From: Ophiura sarsii
Lineage: Eukaryota > Echinodermata > Ophiuroidea > Amphilepidida > Ophiuridae
Assembly (NCBI GenBank): GCA_035610835.1
Contig: CM069458.1
Coordinates: forward strand, 30,281,449 to 30,345,448
Reading direction: 5' to 3'
Length of the DNA stretch: 64,000 nucleotides
Of this stretch, positions 1-12,715 are shown piece by piece. Made by a program: the position numbers and the translations under genes. Numbering within the stretch: the stretch's first letter is position 1; every line of letters begins with the position of its first letter. The notes beneath the pieces are model-generated. The model was not told the origin of the DNA and ran no database searches. It saw nothing but the letters and a program-made list of their open reading frames with translations.

Positions 1-1030
1 GTCTGTTGCATTGGAGGTGAATTATGGACGTGTTCAGAAAGAATCGTATTAATGGGCATAATTTATTCGCTTTCTGAGCGAAAACGATTTCCTGTGTTGA
101 TAAATTCCCAAATGAAAAATTATATTAATGAAGTATGAATTATTGAAATATCAAAAGTAGTGTTTTTCTTTTTTATTTATACTACTTTTTTTCATTTTCG
201 ACCACTTCAATGAGCAGGGTTTCATACCACTCAAATTAATATACAATAGGTGTTTTATTACCATATAGTAATTATATAAGATTTATATTACAATACGTTT
301 TTCTGTTAATGTTAATATTTCAATAGAAGAACCGCAGATTTCTTTCTTTTCTGTCTTTTAAAGTATGATCAGTCAATTATTATTTTATTATTATTTTGTT
401 CTGCAAAGATGATCAATATCAACTTTATGTCCAAAAATATTAATGAATTTTCCCGTGTAGTGAATTCCATTGAAAGTAATTATATATGTTGAGTATTGAC
501 CATTTATGCCAGAAAACCAAATTGTTATTGTTTTGAAAAAAAAATCATTTAAATTTCATTAAACTGTAATAAATTAATATATTTTAACAATTTAACTAAA
601 TTTATATGTTACCTTTGTAAATTTACTTAGTTTACACATGGGTTTGGTTCTGCAAATTGAGTATTTCGGTCCAAAACATGTTATGTTACCGATAATTTTT
701 GATAAAATGAAATAAGAAAATTCTTAGTTAAAACAGCCTCTTCTATATAGTGTTAACTTAAGTTATGAAACAAAATATTAGGATCACTTGATGAACTGCA
801 CTCATTTCTTACTAGAGTTTGACCCTTGATTTTCATGAATTTCTCTAAGTTTGAGATTAGGTTTTCAGCCAAGATTGACCTTGCGGCGTCATTTATAGCA
901 ATATTTAGGCCATTCTCAAGTTGGGTGGAGATACTGTCAGGGTTGGAGTTAGGAGAGTATGGGGAGATAATGCTTCATATTCCAGTCAACACATTTGGTT
1001 TTAGGTATCTGAAACTACCCCGATTAAGTG
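1..1030. other. No gene recognised
   Basis: AT-rich sequence with short A and T runs. The only open frame of note (826-1035, plus) has no recognisable domain. Confidence 0.6.
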
Positions 1031-1172
1031 TTTAAGGTTGTTCCTATGGTTATTGAAGTTGTTGATATTTTGATAGAGCTTGCTGATCTATCTCAAATTT
1101 CAGATTATTGTGGAGCTCAGCAAGCTCTTTCAAAATATCAAATAAAAAAATAGCCATAGGAACAACCTTAAA
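1031..1172. repeat. Short foldback element
   Basis: The ends are perfect inverted repeats (TTTAAGGTTGTTCCTATGG and its complement) and the inner parts also pair (TTGATATTTTGATAGAGC against its near complement), so the whole 142 bases can fold into one hairpin. Looks like a small MITE. Confidence 0.75.
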
Positions 1173-1963
1173 TTGAAGACTGGCTGGATAAACCCATGCA
1201 TCAATTTATTTTATATCATTTAAATAGGTTGTTTGAGCAAACATTTGGCCAAAGCACTTCAGTTTAAGTCTATGCAACATATTCAACTATAACCAAAAAG
1301 AAGAAAAAAACAAAACAAAAACATGACCAAATCCGTGATGTCAGTCTTTATAGTGCTTCCAAAATATGGAAATCTCCATTTTTTTGACAAATCTAGAATC
1401 AGCTGTGTGCAGAATATATAGTAGAGTGGTACTACATAGTAATAAAATTTGATAAACACCCATATCATGTATATATGTGCAAAGTAGAAATTATATAGAA
1501 TTAGTTTGATATGCTCTTTCAACAAAAATCAAAGTATAATTAGATCATATAAAAACATGCTATTTTATGAAGAATTGCTTTCAGAATTTATTTTTCTCTC
1601 ATATGTAGAAACAATTATGTGTATTGTTTGTATATTTTGTGTATATTTTGTATGATTCAATATATTACTTGGGTAATGAGTTTGTATGTAAAATACTTTA
1701 TTAGATAGCAGCATTTATAACCCCAATTTTGGTAAATTTGTATAATTCAATATGGGATTTGGAACGCACCTTCTCTCTAGACAGACTGCCGATCAATTAA
1801 AAATCAACCATACTCGTTCACTGGCAATTTGCCATCTTTTGTGTAGTGATGTATTAGTGTGTGTCGCATGGACTTGTAACACAACTCGTACTCAGACCGT
1901 ACTGCACATCTGTTTGTAGGTAGTTGTGAATGCTCATATTCTTACACATGACAAATTACTCTA
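1173..1963. other. No gene recognised
   Basis: AT-rich, no domain-bearing frame and no clear repeat. Confidence 0.5.
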
Positions 1964-2506
1964 CAGTCATCAAAAAAGTAACTATACAGGTAATAAATGG
2001 GCTTTTAACTCTACAAATATATTATATCCTATTTAAAAATATTAAATTATAAAGTTGTTGGAAAATTTATCTTCTTTAATATGAGATATTGCACACAAGG
2101 ATAGGTTGAATATTGAAGAAGTGACAATCCAAAATGTAAAGTAAAGTCACAATTTCATTTTCACATTTTACTTTTCAACACGGGGGAGAGTATGACAGGT
2201 AGCTTGTGTGTGGCATATTGATCCATCGGAACAATACGGCCAACTATCCAACCTGCGCATGCATCCCCAATTGTACTACCGGTAATCGGTAATGTATCAG
2301 TAGCTGGGTCCGCATGTAGAAAAGAAAAATGTGAAAATGAAAATCGGACTTCACCTTACATTTTGGAGTGTCACTTCCTTAATAATCACCCAATCCTAGC
2401 GTGCAATATCTCATATTAAAGAAGATAAATTTCTCAACAACTTTATAATTTAATATTTTTAGGTAGGATATATATTTTAGCTGTATAGTTGCTTTTTTTG
2501 ATGACT
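1964..2506. repeat. Long foldback element, about 200-base arms
   Basis: Left arm (CAGTCATCAAAAAAGTAACT...) and right arm are inverted copies, including AAATTATAAAGTTGTTG, AATATGAGATATTGCA and AATGTGAAAATGAAA segments. A half copy lies at 36055-36280. Non-autonomous inverted-repeat transposon is the likeliest explanation. Confidence 0.75.
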
Positions 2507-3172
2507 ATATAGGCCTAGGCCTATATGCTTACATATTACACATAAATCAAATAATGACAGCATTTTCAGAAAGACAATTTGACTATACAGATCATTGCAA
2601 ATTGAGATCGAAAATGGAGTAATCAAAACGGGCGCATGGCACCCAAAGGTATTTCGTTCCCACTATAATTATAACATTCAGCTTTTGGAACTTTTTCATT
2701 TGAAAAGGTCTAGGTATTTTGAACGTAACCAGATTTCATATTTTGGTCCAATTTTGTTGTGTATTTAGCTGAACCCCTGCTGGAACCCAGTAGTTAAACA
2801 CAATAGTAGATCATGCAATTCGATCCTTGATAACCCGTCGTTAAAATGACTCCAGGCGCAATATATACAAAAAGTAATGATAATTCTTGTGATTAAGCAA
2901 TAATGTATACAGTGTGTATATAAAAACATATAAAAAATTCAAATGATATTTTATCTAATTGTAGTGGGAGTTTCATTGTGGCCGAATCTGGTTTTCATGT
3001 TTTTGATGCGAGTTTCAGTCATTTCACAATGGTGGTTGTGGATGTTTAGGTTCATATAGGGTAGAAACAAATTAAGTTGTAATGAACTTCCAGGATCTGC
3101 CTTAAAATCATATTTATTTGACAGTTAGCATATTATCCTTATAAGTTGTATTAGTTTTGTGATTATAAACAA
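2507..3172. other. No gene recognised
   Basis: No domain-bearing frame, tandem repeat or inverted repeat was noticed. Confidence 0.5.
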
Positions 3173-3396
3173 ATACTGTTAAAGTGAAATTGTTGTTAAA
3201 ATGAAATTTTTCACGCTACATTTATTTTCGCGCTCGAAATAGCTACCGGGAAAATATCAACACGCAAATACATTTCTTTAGCGTATTGGTCTTATGTGAT
3301 GAAACTATAAATCGTGAATTTAAAAACACGCAAAACGGTTAAAAATCTGCAAAGCGCGAAGATTTAATCGCGCAAAAATTACCACTTCTACAGTAT
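3173..3396. repeat. MITE family A, copy 1
   Basis: Inverted-repeat element whose ends resemble ATACTGTAAAAGTGGAAAT and whose interior has CG-rich words such as TTCGCGC. Other copies are at 14606-14812, 20719-20889 and 44768-44955. Confidence 0.65.
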
Positions 3397-3430
3397 GGCT
3401 TTTAGAGCCAAGTCAACTAAGAAAGTATGT

Positions 3431-3678
3431 GTTAACACTTTGCACGCGGCAGGCAGCTGCAGACGACATTCCAAAATTCATAAAATGTTTCACAAATGTC
3501 AAAATTATTGATTTACATTACCATATTTAGAAACACCATGAGAAATGTATTGAAATAAGTACAAACACGCCTAGTATTGGTTCAGTAATCCTTCAGATAG
3601 ACCTTGACATTTGAGAAAGGTTTCTGAAAAATCTGTTTTGTATTTGGTAAAACCAACAGCCGCGTGGAAAGTGTTAAC
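3431..3678. repeat. MITE family B, copy 1
   Basis: About 248 bases ending in inverted repeats GTTAACACTTTGCACGCGGC and GTTAACACTTTCCACGCGGC (complement of the right end). The interior has CTGCAGACGACATTCCA. Copies at 17555-17801, 31621-31849 and 48145-48407. Confidence 0.8.
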
Positions 3679-4271
3679 CTTAGGAAGCAGGGTATTCCAT
3701 ATGTTGCGTTAAGGTTTGGGGAGGATTTAGACATATTTTTTGCAAAATTAACAACTCAAGAAAGTTTACTTTATTGTATGGTGCCTATTTGAAGAAATTG
3801 GACAACCATGAAATAAAAAAATGGAAATGGCATACCTTCTCTTGTGCTATAATTTGTGAAATTAGCCGTATGTGGAAAATGTGCTTATCTCTGGTCAGTT
3901 TGCCCAGTTTTGCCCAATAGAAACTGTATTTCCTGATAAATTATTTTGGAAGTTATTAATGTTGCAAAGCATATCCATTTACAAGAATTATGAAAACAAA
4001 TCCTTGTAAATCTTGTAAGGAACTATGATAAAAAGTCTATAGTTTGATCAGTTCCAAATTGGCGAAACCTCCTTACAGCAGCGAATGAATACAGAAGGAT
4101 CTTCGCACACTGTGCATCATATGTGTGACGCATGCATGCGACCAATACCGTGTAATCGTAGTCGCGAGCGTATGCTTGGATTTCTTTTGCACGTGGAAAG
4201 ATAAAAAATGAATATTCCTCGCCAGTTTGAAACTGATTAAAACGTAGAAGTGATTTATTCATTCATAAAGC
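3679..4271. other. No gene recognised
   Basis: AT-rich; a 79-codon minus frame (4023-4262) has no recognisable feature. Confidence 0.5.
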
Positions 4272-4543
4272 CACACTGCAAAACCAGTATGAATGGCTTT
4301 ATATAAGCGACTTATACGATAGTTGCCAAAGTGATATTTTGCATCACAGTACGTACACGCACCCATACAAATTGAACTGAGATCAAAGTAATTATTTCTA
4401 TATTAGTATGGAAATATTTTCATGGATCTCATTTATAGTTCCATTGTACCAATGGTGATGCAAAATATCACTTTATCTACTGTCGTACAAGTCATATGTA
4501 CAAGTTCCTTATGAGCCATACATACCGCTTTTACAGTGCGTCC
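4272..4543. repeat. Foldback element (family D)
   Basis: CACTGCAAAACCAGTATGAA at the left pairs with the complement of the right end, and GTGATATTTTGCATCAC pairs with GTGATGCAAAATATCAC inside. Confidence 0.7.
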
Positions 4544-6170
4544 TTACTTTGAAAGAGAAAGTGTAATCCTATTAGATTGATAATTATTTCAGTTAGGCGA
4601 GGGTCAGTTGGGCGTTTTTTCCAAATATTTCAAGACATATTGGTGAATTTTTGGAAATGTTAAAAAGAAATCTAAAGATTTCAACAACAAAATCCAAAAA
4701 AATTGAAATAAATAATGTTCTAACAAAATGTTGTTTTATTTTGCAAATTCGAAAAAAATAATGGGTCAGTCGAGCCTGTAAAACAGGGTTTTTCTTCGTC
4801 GCCTTACAGAGAAATGATTGATGTCTTATGGAAAACATCATCATTTATCTATCTGATAAAATAATCCACGTATACCTAATGTTCCTACCCAGAAGCTTAA
4901 ATTCTAGCTATTGTGACATTTATTTATATGTTGTTGATATCATAAGTTAACGTTTAAAGACGGCTAGTATTTAAGCATCAGCTTAATTTCAGTACAAAGT
5001 GAAGCTATATGATTGACTGTGTAATATGTGCTTCAGTAACGCAATAAATATGGTATATGCAAACGGAATAATTTGTGATTTAGTGGGTGTTGTTACTTTT
5101 ATATTCTACCTATGTTAGCCATACACATTCAAACAGGATATGCCCAGTTCTTGATTTTGAATTGGTTTAACACATAATCGCAATAATATCTCATGTCTTG
5201 TTTGATTAATCATTTTCCCCCAAAACCATTAAAGTTTGAAAATGAACTCCAATGTATCATGGGTATTTTCAAATATGATAATTTTGGTATGCATGTTTCA
5301 AGTTGGTTTGCATCTAATTACATAATTTAAAAAAAATCAAAAACAAAAATCTGGCCATCATCAGAATGCATTTGAAAATATTCACTTTTAAGGTTTATTG
5401 TATCATCTTTGAATGATATTCAAAGTTGACATGATCTTAGAAATGAAATTAAAACAAAGCTTTTAACAACCTTTTGGACATGCTACAGGGAACAAAACTA
5501 ATTTCAAGTGTGGCCATATTAAATGTTTCCCAGAAAGTTTGTCCTGGATCGATGGTTTCTGGTTGGATAAACAGTCAACAAAGACCTGGTGAGTTCTAAT
5601 CTCAGTTGATGAATTATTCACTTTCTTTGATGATAATTTTTAGGTCTGCACATTAGCCTTTTTGAAGAATGGTAGACGCAATATGAGGTCAGTATTTGGA
5701 ATGGGTATATTCAATATACCAATAGCGTATCTCCCGTGACCCCAGATACGCCACTGGGGCGTTCTTTGAGAAATACAAAGAATGTGCGATCAGGTGTGCA
5801 AAGTTCACCATGCTTCTTAAAGGCTGATGATGTTGCTATTTGTTGCCCAGTCTTCTATTATGGCTGTGGTTCAATTTCTGCCCAGTTCAGGCTGTATTCA
5901 GCCCAGCATAGGCTAAATTTATGCATAGACGGTAAACCATCTATGATTTATGCAAATATCCCAACCTAATTTGTGATATGTAGCAGGATTTTTCTGAATT
6001 TCCCATTTCTCCTGCTTTCAAAAATGAATATTTTGATTTGTATCAAATTCCTTGCTTTGATTCCTTGGTAAGATGCCTTTAAATTATTTACATTTTTGTT
6101 TAATATCCACTGATGTTCACTATGACCAGATGCTCAGTGCCGACGGAAGCATCAGATGCTGACACACTTA
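4544..6170. other. No gene recognised
   Basis: Low-complexity AT-rich DNA with short open frames lacking any domain. Nothing further was supported. Confidence 0.5.
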
Positions 6171-6414
6171 TAATCGTCGTCGGAATACTTCGGCACTTTT
6201 TTCTGTGACAACAGCGTACAGCGTAAACACGGAAGAGCGTTCTAGAACAGCGTCGCAACAGTGTTAACTTTGAGCAGTTCGACGCGTCGCAGCCCCTGTA
6301 ATCCGATTGGCCGCGCCCGTATCTATGGGTCATGAATGTCCCTGCCCACACGCTCTTAATTCAAGACGCGTGCGTTGGCGGTTTTAAAAAGTGCCGAAGT
6401 ATTCTGACGACGAC
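6171..6414. repeat. Inverted repeat with 26-base arms
   Basis: GTCGTCGGAATACTTCGGCA (about 6177-6196) pairs with TGCCGAAGTATTCTGACGAC (about 6391-6410). The spacer is unusually GC-rich for the region (CGTCGCAACAG, GGCCGCGCCCG). Confidence 0.65.
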
Positions 6415-8043
6415 TAAAGGAATTCAGCAATTTTAATGGAATAAATCAATTTATTTCTGTAAGGTTTCTGAATTCTGTTCTGTGTTATGTAATGCCACCA
6501 TAGAAAAAAGGGTAAGTACAGCAAATTTGAGTCAAAACTGCGGAGCAAAGGTCATGTAGGATAATTGAGATTATCCCCTACTTCCACGTTTGCCAAATAT
6601 TGTGTTACGACATAATTGGAGTATCTAAATGTATTAGGCAACGGTCAAAACCAAAAGGTACTGTATTATCAAAAAGTGTGTGGTTTTCAAAAAAATATGT
6701 TTATTTTATAAATAAAAAGCTTTTGATACAAAGCAGGGTGTGAACAGTGTACAATGGTATTTTGTGTGTGGGGGTGTGTGTGTCTAATTCTTGTGCTTGC
6801 TTGCCTGTCGAAGTATGCCATTACATAGTTGCGCATGTTTAAATGTACGCTCAATGTTTAGCACCGTACTCCATGATATAATGATAATAGAAAGAAAGCA
6901 TGATTCTTTTATGTATGATGGGAAGTACCAACCCTCTTAGAAAATGTGAAGTAAATTGACTTTTTTGTTTTGTTATTGTTTCCATAGCAACTACACTGAT
7001 GCATACCAAGAAGGAGGTGAAACAATGAGGATGAGGTCATCAAGCAATGCACCCCTACTGGTACAGATGGGCAACTGTGGACCCCTTTCTGTGTTCCAAC
7101 TGAAGATACCCACAAATACTTGAAAATAACTTTTACACCCGAGACAAATATACCTAAAAGAGATCTGAAGCATCCATTCATGCCTGCTATGTGCAACGAT
7201 CTAGCGATATAAATGCATTTCAACAACTCCCCCATACCTTAAGTACAGTAACAAAGCTTTGTTGATTTGAGATAAATCCACTCTTCATATGCAAATTAAT
7301 AGGATGGCGAACCTTATGAAACCATGCATCGATGCAAAATTGTAAACAAACAACAAATGTTCGCAAAATGTGTTCATTCTTTCGCCCGGTTTTTCAGCGT
7401 ATAAATGCATTTCGCCATGCGATCCTTAAAGTTAGCAAACAGCTTTATATACCAAAATGTAGCTATATCCCTGAGGAAAATATTTTTGGCGAGGGCCATA
7501 TGTCACGGACCATTCCTAAAGCCATAATTTTAGCCGAAACGGTCGCTACCCAGCACAAGAGAACCGCCATTTTGTATCATCGCGCGGTAAAAAGACAACC
7601 CTCAGATCTATTTGGACCGTACCACTATTGAAATAGAGGGGTGTGTCTAATTTGATACAAATATTCTGTAAACATATCAAAGTGTGTTTTGTAAATTAAA
7701 CGCATTCTTGATTTAATTTTTCTCTGAATGTTAAAGGTGGTGTGTGAATAAAATGCTATTTACAAAATATTTTAAATTCCACAATTACTTGCGCAATAAT
7801 TTGTCTTCTCTAATGTTTACCTTTTGTAACCCATCCCATTCAGAAGTTCCCTCGCCCTGGACGATGTCCAAATAAGGGCCTAATTATAATAAAACGTAAA
7901 CATTTTGTTCCGTTTTTTAAAGAGCAGCTATTTTTTCATGTCAAATTTAAGCCTATTAAACCACGATTTTTACTTGTTTTCATCAATTTTCCAAAACGCT
8001 ATTCACATATGAATGATGTAAATATGTTTGGTCGTTGTTGAAC
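6415..8043. other. No gene recognised
   Basis: Includes a 99-codon plus frame (7332-7631) without a recognised domain; not supported as a gene. Confidence 0.45.
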
Positions 8044-8190
8044 GGGGTTCAACAAGGTCTTCGTCGTTGTTTATCTTGAATCGACAACGGTAAGACGGGT
8101 TTATTTTGCTCGGCCAGCTGCCCTCGCAAAATAAACCCGTCTTACCGTTGTCGATTCAAGATAAACAACTCCGAAACCTTATTGAACCCC
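8044..8190. repeat. Hairpin with perfect 44-bp arms
   Basis: Bases 8066-8109 and 8126-8169 are exact inverted copies (start GTTGTTTATCTTGAATCGAC) separated by a 16-base loop. Outside this, GGGGTTCAACAAGG pairs imperfectly with CCTTATTGAACCCC. Confidence 0.85.
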
Positions 8191-8932
8191 TAAATAATCA
8201 TTTTAGAAATCTATCATGGTCTGTATATCGGTAACCATCCTATACTAAAGTGTGTTTAGATTTTTTAGAAAATTGTAATACACATGGAGATAACACTGGA
8301 TTCAAATAAGCGTGCTAACTCAAATGATGAGGTTGTGCTACAATTTAAACTGAATGATGATTGGCCAACTATTAAGTAAGCCGCAGACCTGGATCTTTTC
8401 ACATAGTGGGTATGAATGAGCACTTCAGGTCTCTTTAGGTATATTTGTCTCAGGTCACAGTGTGAACCCATGAAGGGGGCAGACACTAGGAATTTGGATT
8501 TTAACACTAACTGGGCCCTGCATGCATTTATGCTACTTGGCCATTATAGTGAGCTATGAGGCGTTATAATAGGCATTGATCATGAGATGACTTCAGTACA
8601 TGATTATTACTTTAACCCTAACCTGACCAGCCTGTTTTTTAACAAAAATTAGGTTTTTGGAAAAGTTATAAAAAAAAAAGATAGCCGCTCCACCACCAGG
8701 ATCGTTCAAGCAGTATATTGCGCTCACTATATAGGCTCGGTCGATTACAGCATGGAGAATACCCGTCACGCATGCGCTGGGAGATAGGCTGGGTTGTGGT
8801 ATCTGGTCATGTTAGGGTTAATCATGTTATTTACATAAAGCCGTGGTTGAATAGGTGTCCATGTATATGTAGGGTGTATCCTGACACCGGTCCATAGTTG
8901 CCGCTTAGCCCAAAACACATCTGACCCGACTA
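8191..8932. other. No gene recognised
   Basis: No supported feature. Confidence 0.5.
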
Positions 8933-9124
8933 TACTTTGTAAGTTATCTAACTCTGTGCAGTGACGTCAGAGTGTATCCTAGTGATCACACCTATGTGTG
9001 ATTGTAATGTGCTGGTGCAAGTACCCATGGGATCAAAGATGAATTCCAGCATTTGCGTGGAAGTGCTGCATCGATCACTATAATCCCCGGATGTCACATC
9101 ACAGAGTTAGATTAACAAAGAGTA
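8933..9124. repeat. MITE-like inverted repeat (family E)
   Basis: TACTTTGT...TCTAACTCTGTG at the left is the complement of CACAGAGTTAGATTAACAAAGAGTA at the right, with matching GATCAC words inside. Confidence 0.65.
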
Positions 9125-9155
9125 ATACTGTATGTGCCATGTACTCTATAATATT

Positions 9156-9377
9156 TGACCAGTCACATCAAAAGGGGGCTTTTGTCATTCAAGTTTATTT
9201 TTCATGCAAGTTTGTATTTCATAAACTTTAAAATGACACCTTGCTTGATTGATACATTTGGTCAATACATTCAGATTTTATGTGAAGCATTAGGTGGAAT
9301 TTCCTTTCTGATTTTCTTCGTCAATATCTCAAAATGCATACTGCCAACAAAAAGCCCCCTTTTGATATGACTGGTCA
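9156..9377. repeat. MITE family F, copy 1
   Basis: About 222 bases with terminal inverted repeats beginning TGACCAGTCACATCAAAAGG. Other copies or fragments: 14003-14591, 19240-19470, 52318-52500. Confidence 0.8.
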
Positions 9378-9581
9378 CACAATGATGATGAAGAGGATGT
9401 ATATTTGATACCTTGATTTAAGGATGTACACCATTGATTTCAATGCAAATAACCACTGGTTTAAATAGAGAGTATGATTGTTTACTTTAAACATTGCTCA
9501 ATAGACCTTACTCAATAATGACCCCTTTATTAGGTCGTCCGTAGGAAGAGACCTTATGGCAGCATCCTTCGTGTGTAGTCT

Positions 9582-9650
9582 GTCTGTGTGTGTGTGTAGT
9601 GTGTGTCAACAATTTGGTATACACTTTTTTCAACAATTTGGTATACACTT
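9582..9650. repeat. GT repeat and 21-base direct repeat
   Basis: A short GTGTGTGTGTGTAGTGTGTGT tract is followed by two copies of CAACAATTTGGTATACACTT. Confidence 0.7.
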
Positions 9651-9660
9651 TTTGTTTTGT

Positions 9661-10660
9661 CCATTTCTTTTCCATACAATGTCCAATTGCAATCAAACTT
9701 CGGTCATAGATGCAACATGGAAGCCTTCATATGTTAATGAGGTCAAAGGTCACATACCAAGGTCAAAGGTCATCTGAGGTCAAGATGTAAATGTAGAAAT
9801 GGCTGCATATGTAAAATTGATTACATTTGTCCATTTCTTTTCCATACAATGACCAATTGTAACCAAACTTTGGTCATAGATACAACATGGAAGCCTTCAT
9901 ATGTTAATGAGGTCAAAGGTCACATACCAAGGTCAAAGGTCATCTGAGGTCAAGATGTAAATGTAGAAATGGCTGCATATGTAAAATTGATTACATTTTC
10001 CCATTTCTTTTCCATACAATGTCCAATTGCAATCAAACTTCGGTCATAGATGCAACATGGGAACCTTCATATGTTAATGAGGTCAAAGGTCACATACCAA
10101 GGTCAAAGGTCATCCGAGGTCAAGCTGCATATGTAAAATTGATTACATTTGTCCATTTCTTTTCCATACAATGACCAATTGTAACCTAACTTTGGTCATA
10201 GATACAACATGGAAACCTTCATATGTTAATGAGGTCAAAGGTCACATACCAAGGTCAAAGGTCATCTGAGGTCAAGATGTAAATGTAGAAATGGCTGCAT
10301 ATGTAAAATTGATTACATTTTTCCATTTCTTTTCCATACAATGACCAATTGCAACCAAACTTCAGTCATAGATACAACATGGAAACCCGCATATGTTAAT
10401 GAGGTCAAAGGTCGCATAGAAAGGTCAAAGGTCATCTGAGGTCAAGATGTAAAATTTAGTACACTTTTTTTGTCTCTTGTTCATTTTTTTTTGTCTCTTG
10501 TTCATTTTTCCATACAATGACCAATTGCAACCAAACTTGGGTCACGGATGCAACATGGAAACATTCATATGTTAATTAGGTCAAAGGTCACATACCACGG
10601 TCAAAGGTCATATGAGGTCAAGATGTAAAATTAGCTGCATATGTAAAATTAATTACATTT
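9661..10660. repeat. 170-bp tandem array carrying repeated AGGTCA motifs
   Basis: Six units start at about 9661, 9831, 10001, 10153, 10323 and 10500. The period is 170 bases except one 18-base deletion and a diverged last unit. Each unit starts CCATTTCTTTTCCATACAAT and carries two AGGTCAAAGGTCA motifs (AGGTCA direct repeats with one-base spacing). Ten are perfect and two have one mismatch. Confidence 0.9.
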
Positions 10661-11405
10661 AAACAGGTGAAGTACAATTGCAACCAAACTCCAGGATGTT
10701 TATTTTATTTTTTATATCCTGGATCCGCTAGTGGTCTAACCTCTTTCTTTCTAGATGCCTGTGGTTTGAGATCCACCTTGTTTTTAATCTACCCATATAA
10801 ACGGACGACCTATTTGGGACCGCTGTCCCTATTTTTCTGTCGATTGTGGAAACATGGGCCTTGTTACCGGACACAGAACACCCGATTCTAAAATACCTCA
10901 ACCGACTTTTTAGTGTGTGATAGGCGACTGGCCATCAATAACCACATGTGTAAGACTGGACGCATTATCTGCATGGTGCAGTTATCTGCGTGCTGGTTTC
11001 CCATAGCAGCGTGGTTGATCTCAAATTAATAACGCTTTGCTACTGTACTTTTGACAAGTTATAAAACCTGAGATGCAATTACCTAAACTTGGTTAAAACA
11101 AAGGAAATACCACATGCCAAAACTTTTTCCATTGAAACGCAATGGTGTACTCCTAATTTATATGCAATTAAGGCAAAACTGATATGGTTTGTATCAGAAA
11201 TGTATGTCCTAAAGCGTTTCAGTATTATGCTGCTCAAAACAAGGTCGGTATATATATTTTTTGATCCATGAAATATCAATGAAAGGCTGATGTGTTCCTC
11301 TTTTTAACACTTTCCATTGATATGCACAACACAATATGAACATATCCTGAAATATTTGAAACATTCGAAAAAGATTTAGGATTTTTCTTTTGAACAATTT
11401 ACTTT
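10661..11405. other. No gene recognised
   Basis: Unique-looking sequence without a supported frame. Confidence 0.5.
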
Positions 11406-12092
11406 AAAGGGGTACTAAGAGATGTGTTAAAGGCTTCGCCCTCAATAAGGATAAAAAACGGATTTTTACAAGTGTATTACTTACAAACTCACAGCTGTAA
11501 GGATTAAGAAAAATCAGCGGTCTTTGTGCAATGAAACGTTGTTTCAAAATATTCCATCCCCGGCTTGGCAGCATTTTATGGTAAACAGCGTTCGTTACGC
11601 TATTTTTCTTTTCGATTCAAATTACATACGATATTACATAGAGGGCGTTTTAAAAAACAAGTTTCAATAAATAGTGATGATATAACTCGAGATCACCACA
11701 CGGCAACAGATTTCTTTTCCGACACCCAAAATTCACCAGAAAGGTCACCTCGACCCCCCCCCCCCCCCCCCCCCGGATTTGAACCACGGACCTCCAGCAC
11801 CCCAACCCAGATCCTAGCCACTACACCACCGCTGCCAGTCGACACTCGGCGAGTATATTCGCCTCGTTATATAGCATGGGTCCGTTTTGTACCCCAAAAA
11901 CCTGCGCACCGGGTTATAAAAACATTTTTTCCGCACAGTTGCCGTGTGGTGTAGTAGAGTTAGGGTTAATCAAGTTTTGCTGCTTATTTTTGAGTAGAAA
12001 CAACAATAATGGCCAATTATAATGATTATCTTAAATATTAAGTCAATTTTGTAAAAATAAGAAAAGTCTTAAACATCTCTTAGTACACCTTT
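11406..12092. repeat. MITE family H, copy 1, with a SINE inserted
   Basis: Left end AAAGGGGTACTAAGAGATGT and right end (complement AAAGGTGTACTAAGAGATGT) are inverted repeats. The interior from about 11680 to 11965 is foreign to other H copies and holds a SINE-like insertion. Other copies: 15797-16202, 32223-32577 and, as a subfamily, 19523-19882 and 54770-55161. Confidence 0.75.
11680..11836 (-). mobile_element. tRNA-derived SINE
   Basis: On the minus strand, 11836 to 11765 reads as a tRNA-like head: a start GGCAGCGGTG, an A-box-like TGGTGTAGTGGCTAG and a B-box GGTTCAAATCC at the right spacing. It is followed by a run of about 22 G and a body (GGTGACCTTTCTGGTGAATT...TTGCCGTGTGGTGATC). The same body occurs on the plus strand at 56972-57040. 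It is not a plausible functional tRNA because the stems do not pair fully. Confidence 0.7.
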
Positions 12093-12715
12093 GAGGGATA
12101 GGAAAAGAAATTTGCCATCAAAAAATGATACTTTGTGCAAGGTTTCTGAAACAAACCAATCTCTTGTTTGCCTAATCATGTAATGCCTTTCATTCTGTAT
12201 ATTATTTATTTTACTGTATTTGTCCTTATTATAGATGGGGTGACAGGTGACGTCACACCGGGCAAAACGTGGCTAGTTGCTATTGTTCTTTGCGCGCGCA
12301 TCATGTTTTGTTCAGGACCCGTGCTTTTAAAACTCGCGCCAAAGCATTATAAAGGGCAATACGGCATAGCGGACAGTGTTGTGGTCATATGCTGTTCCCT
12401 CAAGCGTGTATTGACAGTCCAGTCCCTTCGCCCGTTGCGTTTGTTGATAAACATTGGATGTAAACAACGGTCACCTCATCTATAGAGAAAGAAAAAGTGC
12501 TCTCCAAATCATGTCAAAACTTATTAAATTATAAAATTCTGTGTAGATGTGTACATAAGAAAAACCACATTGTATAAGACTGCTCTTCTTTGTTCATCTG
12601 TACATGTATTCATATATCTCTACACATTTACATTTACGTTGATTATTTTCAGTCTTTCAATGTAATTCTTTTACCATATGGGACATTATTATGTTGTTTC
12701 TTCTTTCTTTTTTTC
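12093..12715. other. No gene recognised
   Basis: A 105-codon plus frame (12168-12485) shows no domain. Confidence 0.45.

Noticed and set aside
7332..7631. 99-codon plus-strand frame
   Set aside because: No domain, codon pattern or neighbouring exon supports it.
9661..10660. CRISPR-like array
   Set aside because: The repeats are 170 bases and contiguous with no unique spacers, in an animal genome.
11765..11836. Functional tRNA gene
   Set aside because: A and B boxes are present but the anticodon and acceptor stems do not pair, and the head continues into a SINE body.
11565..11954. 129-codon plus-strand frame with a proline run
   Set aside because: It runs through a SINE in reverse and a C homopolymer.
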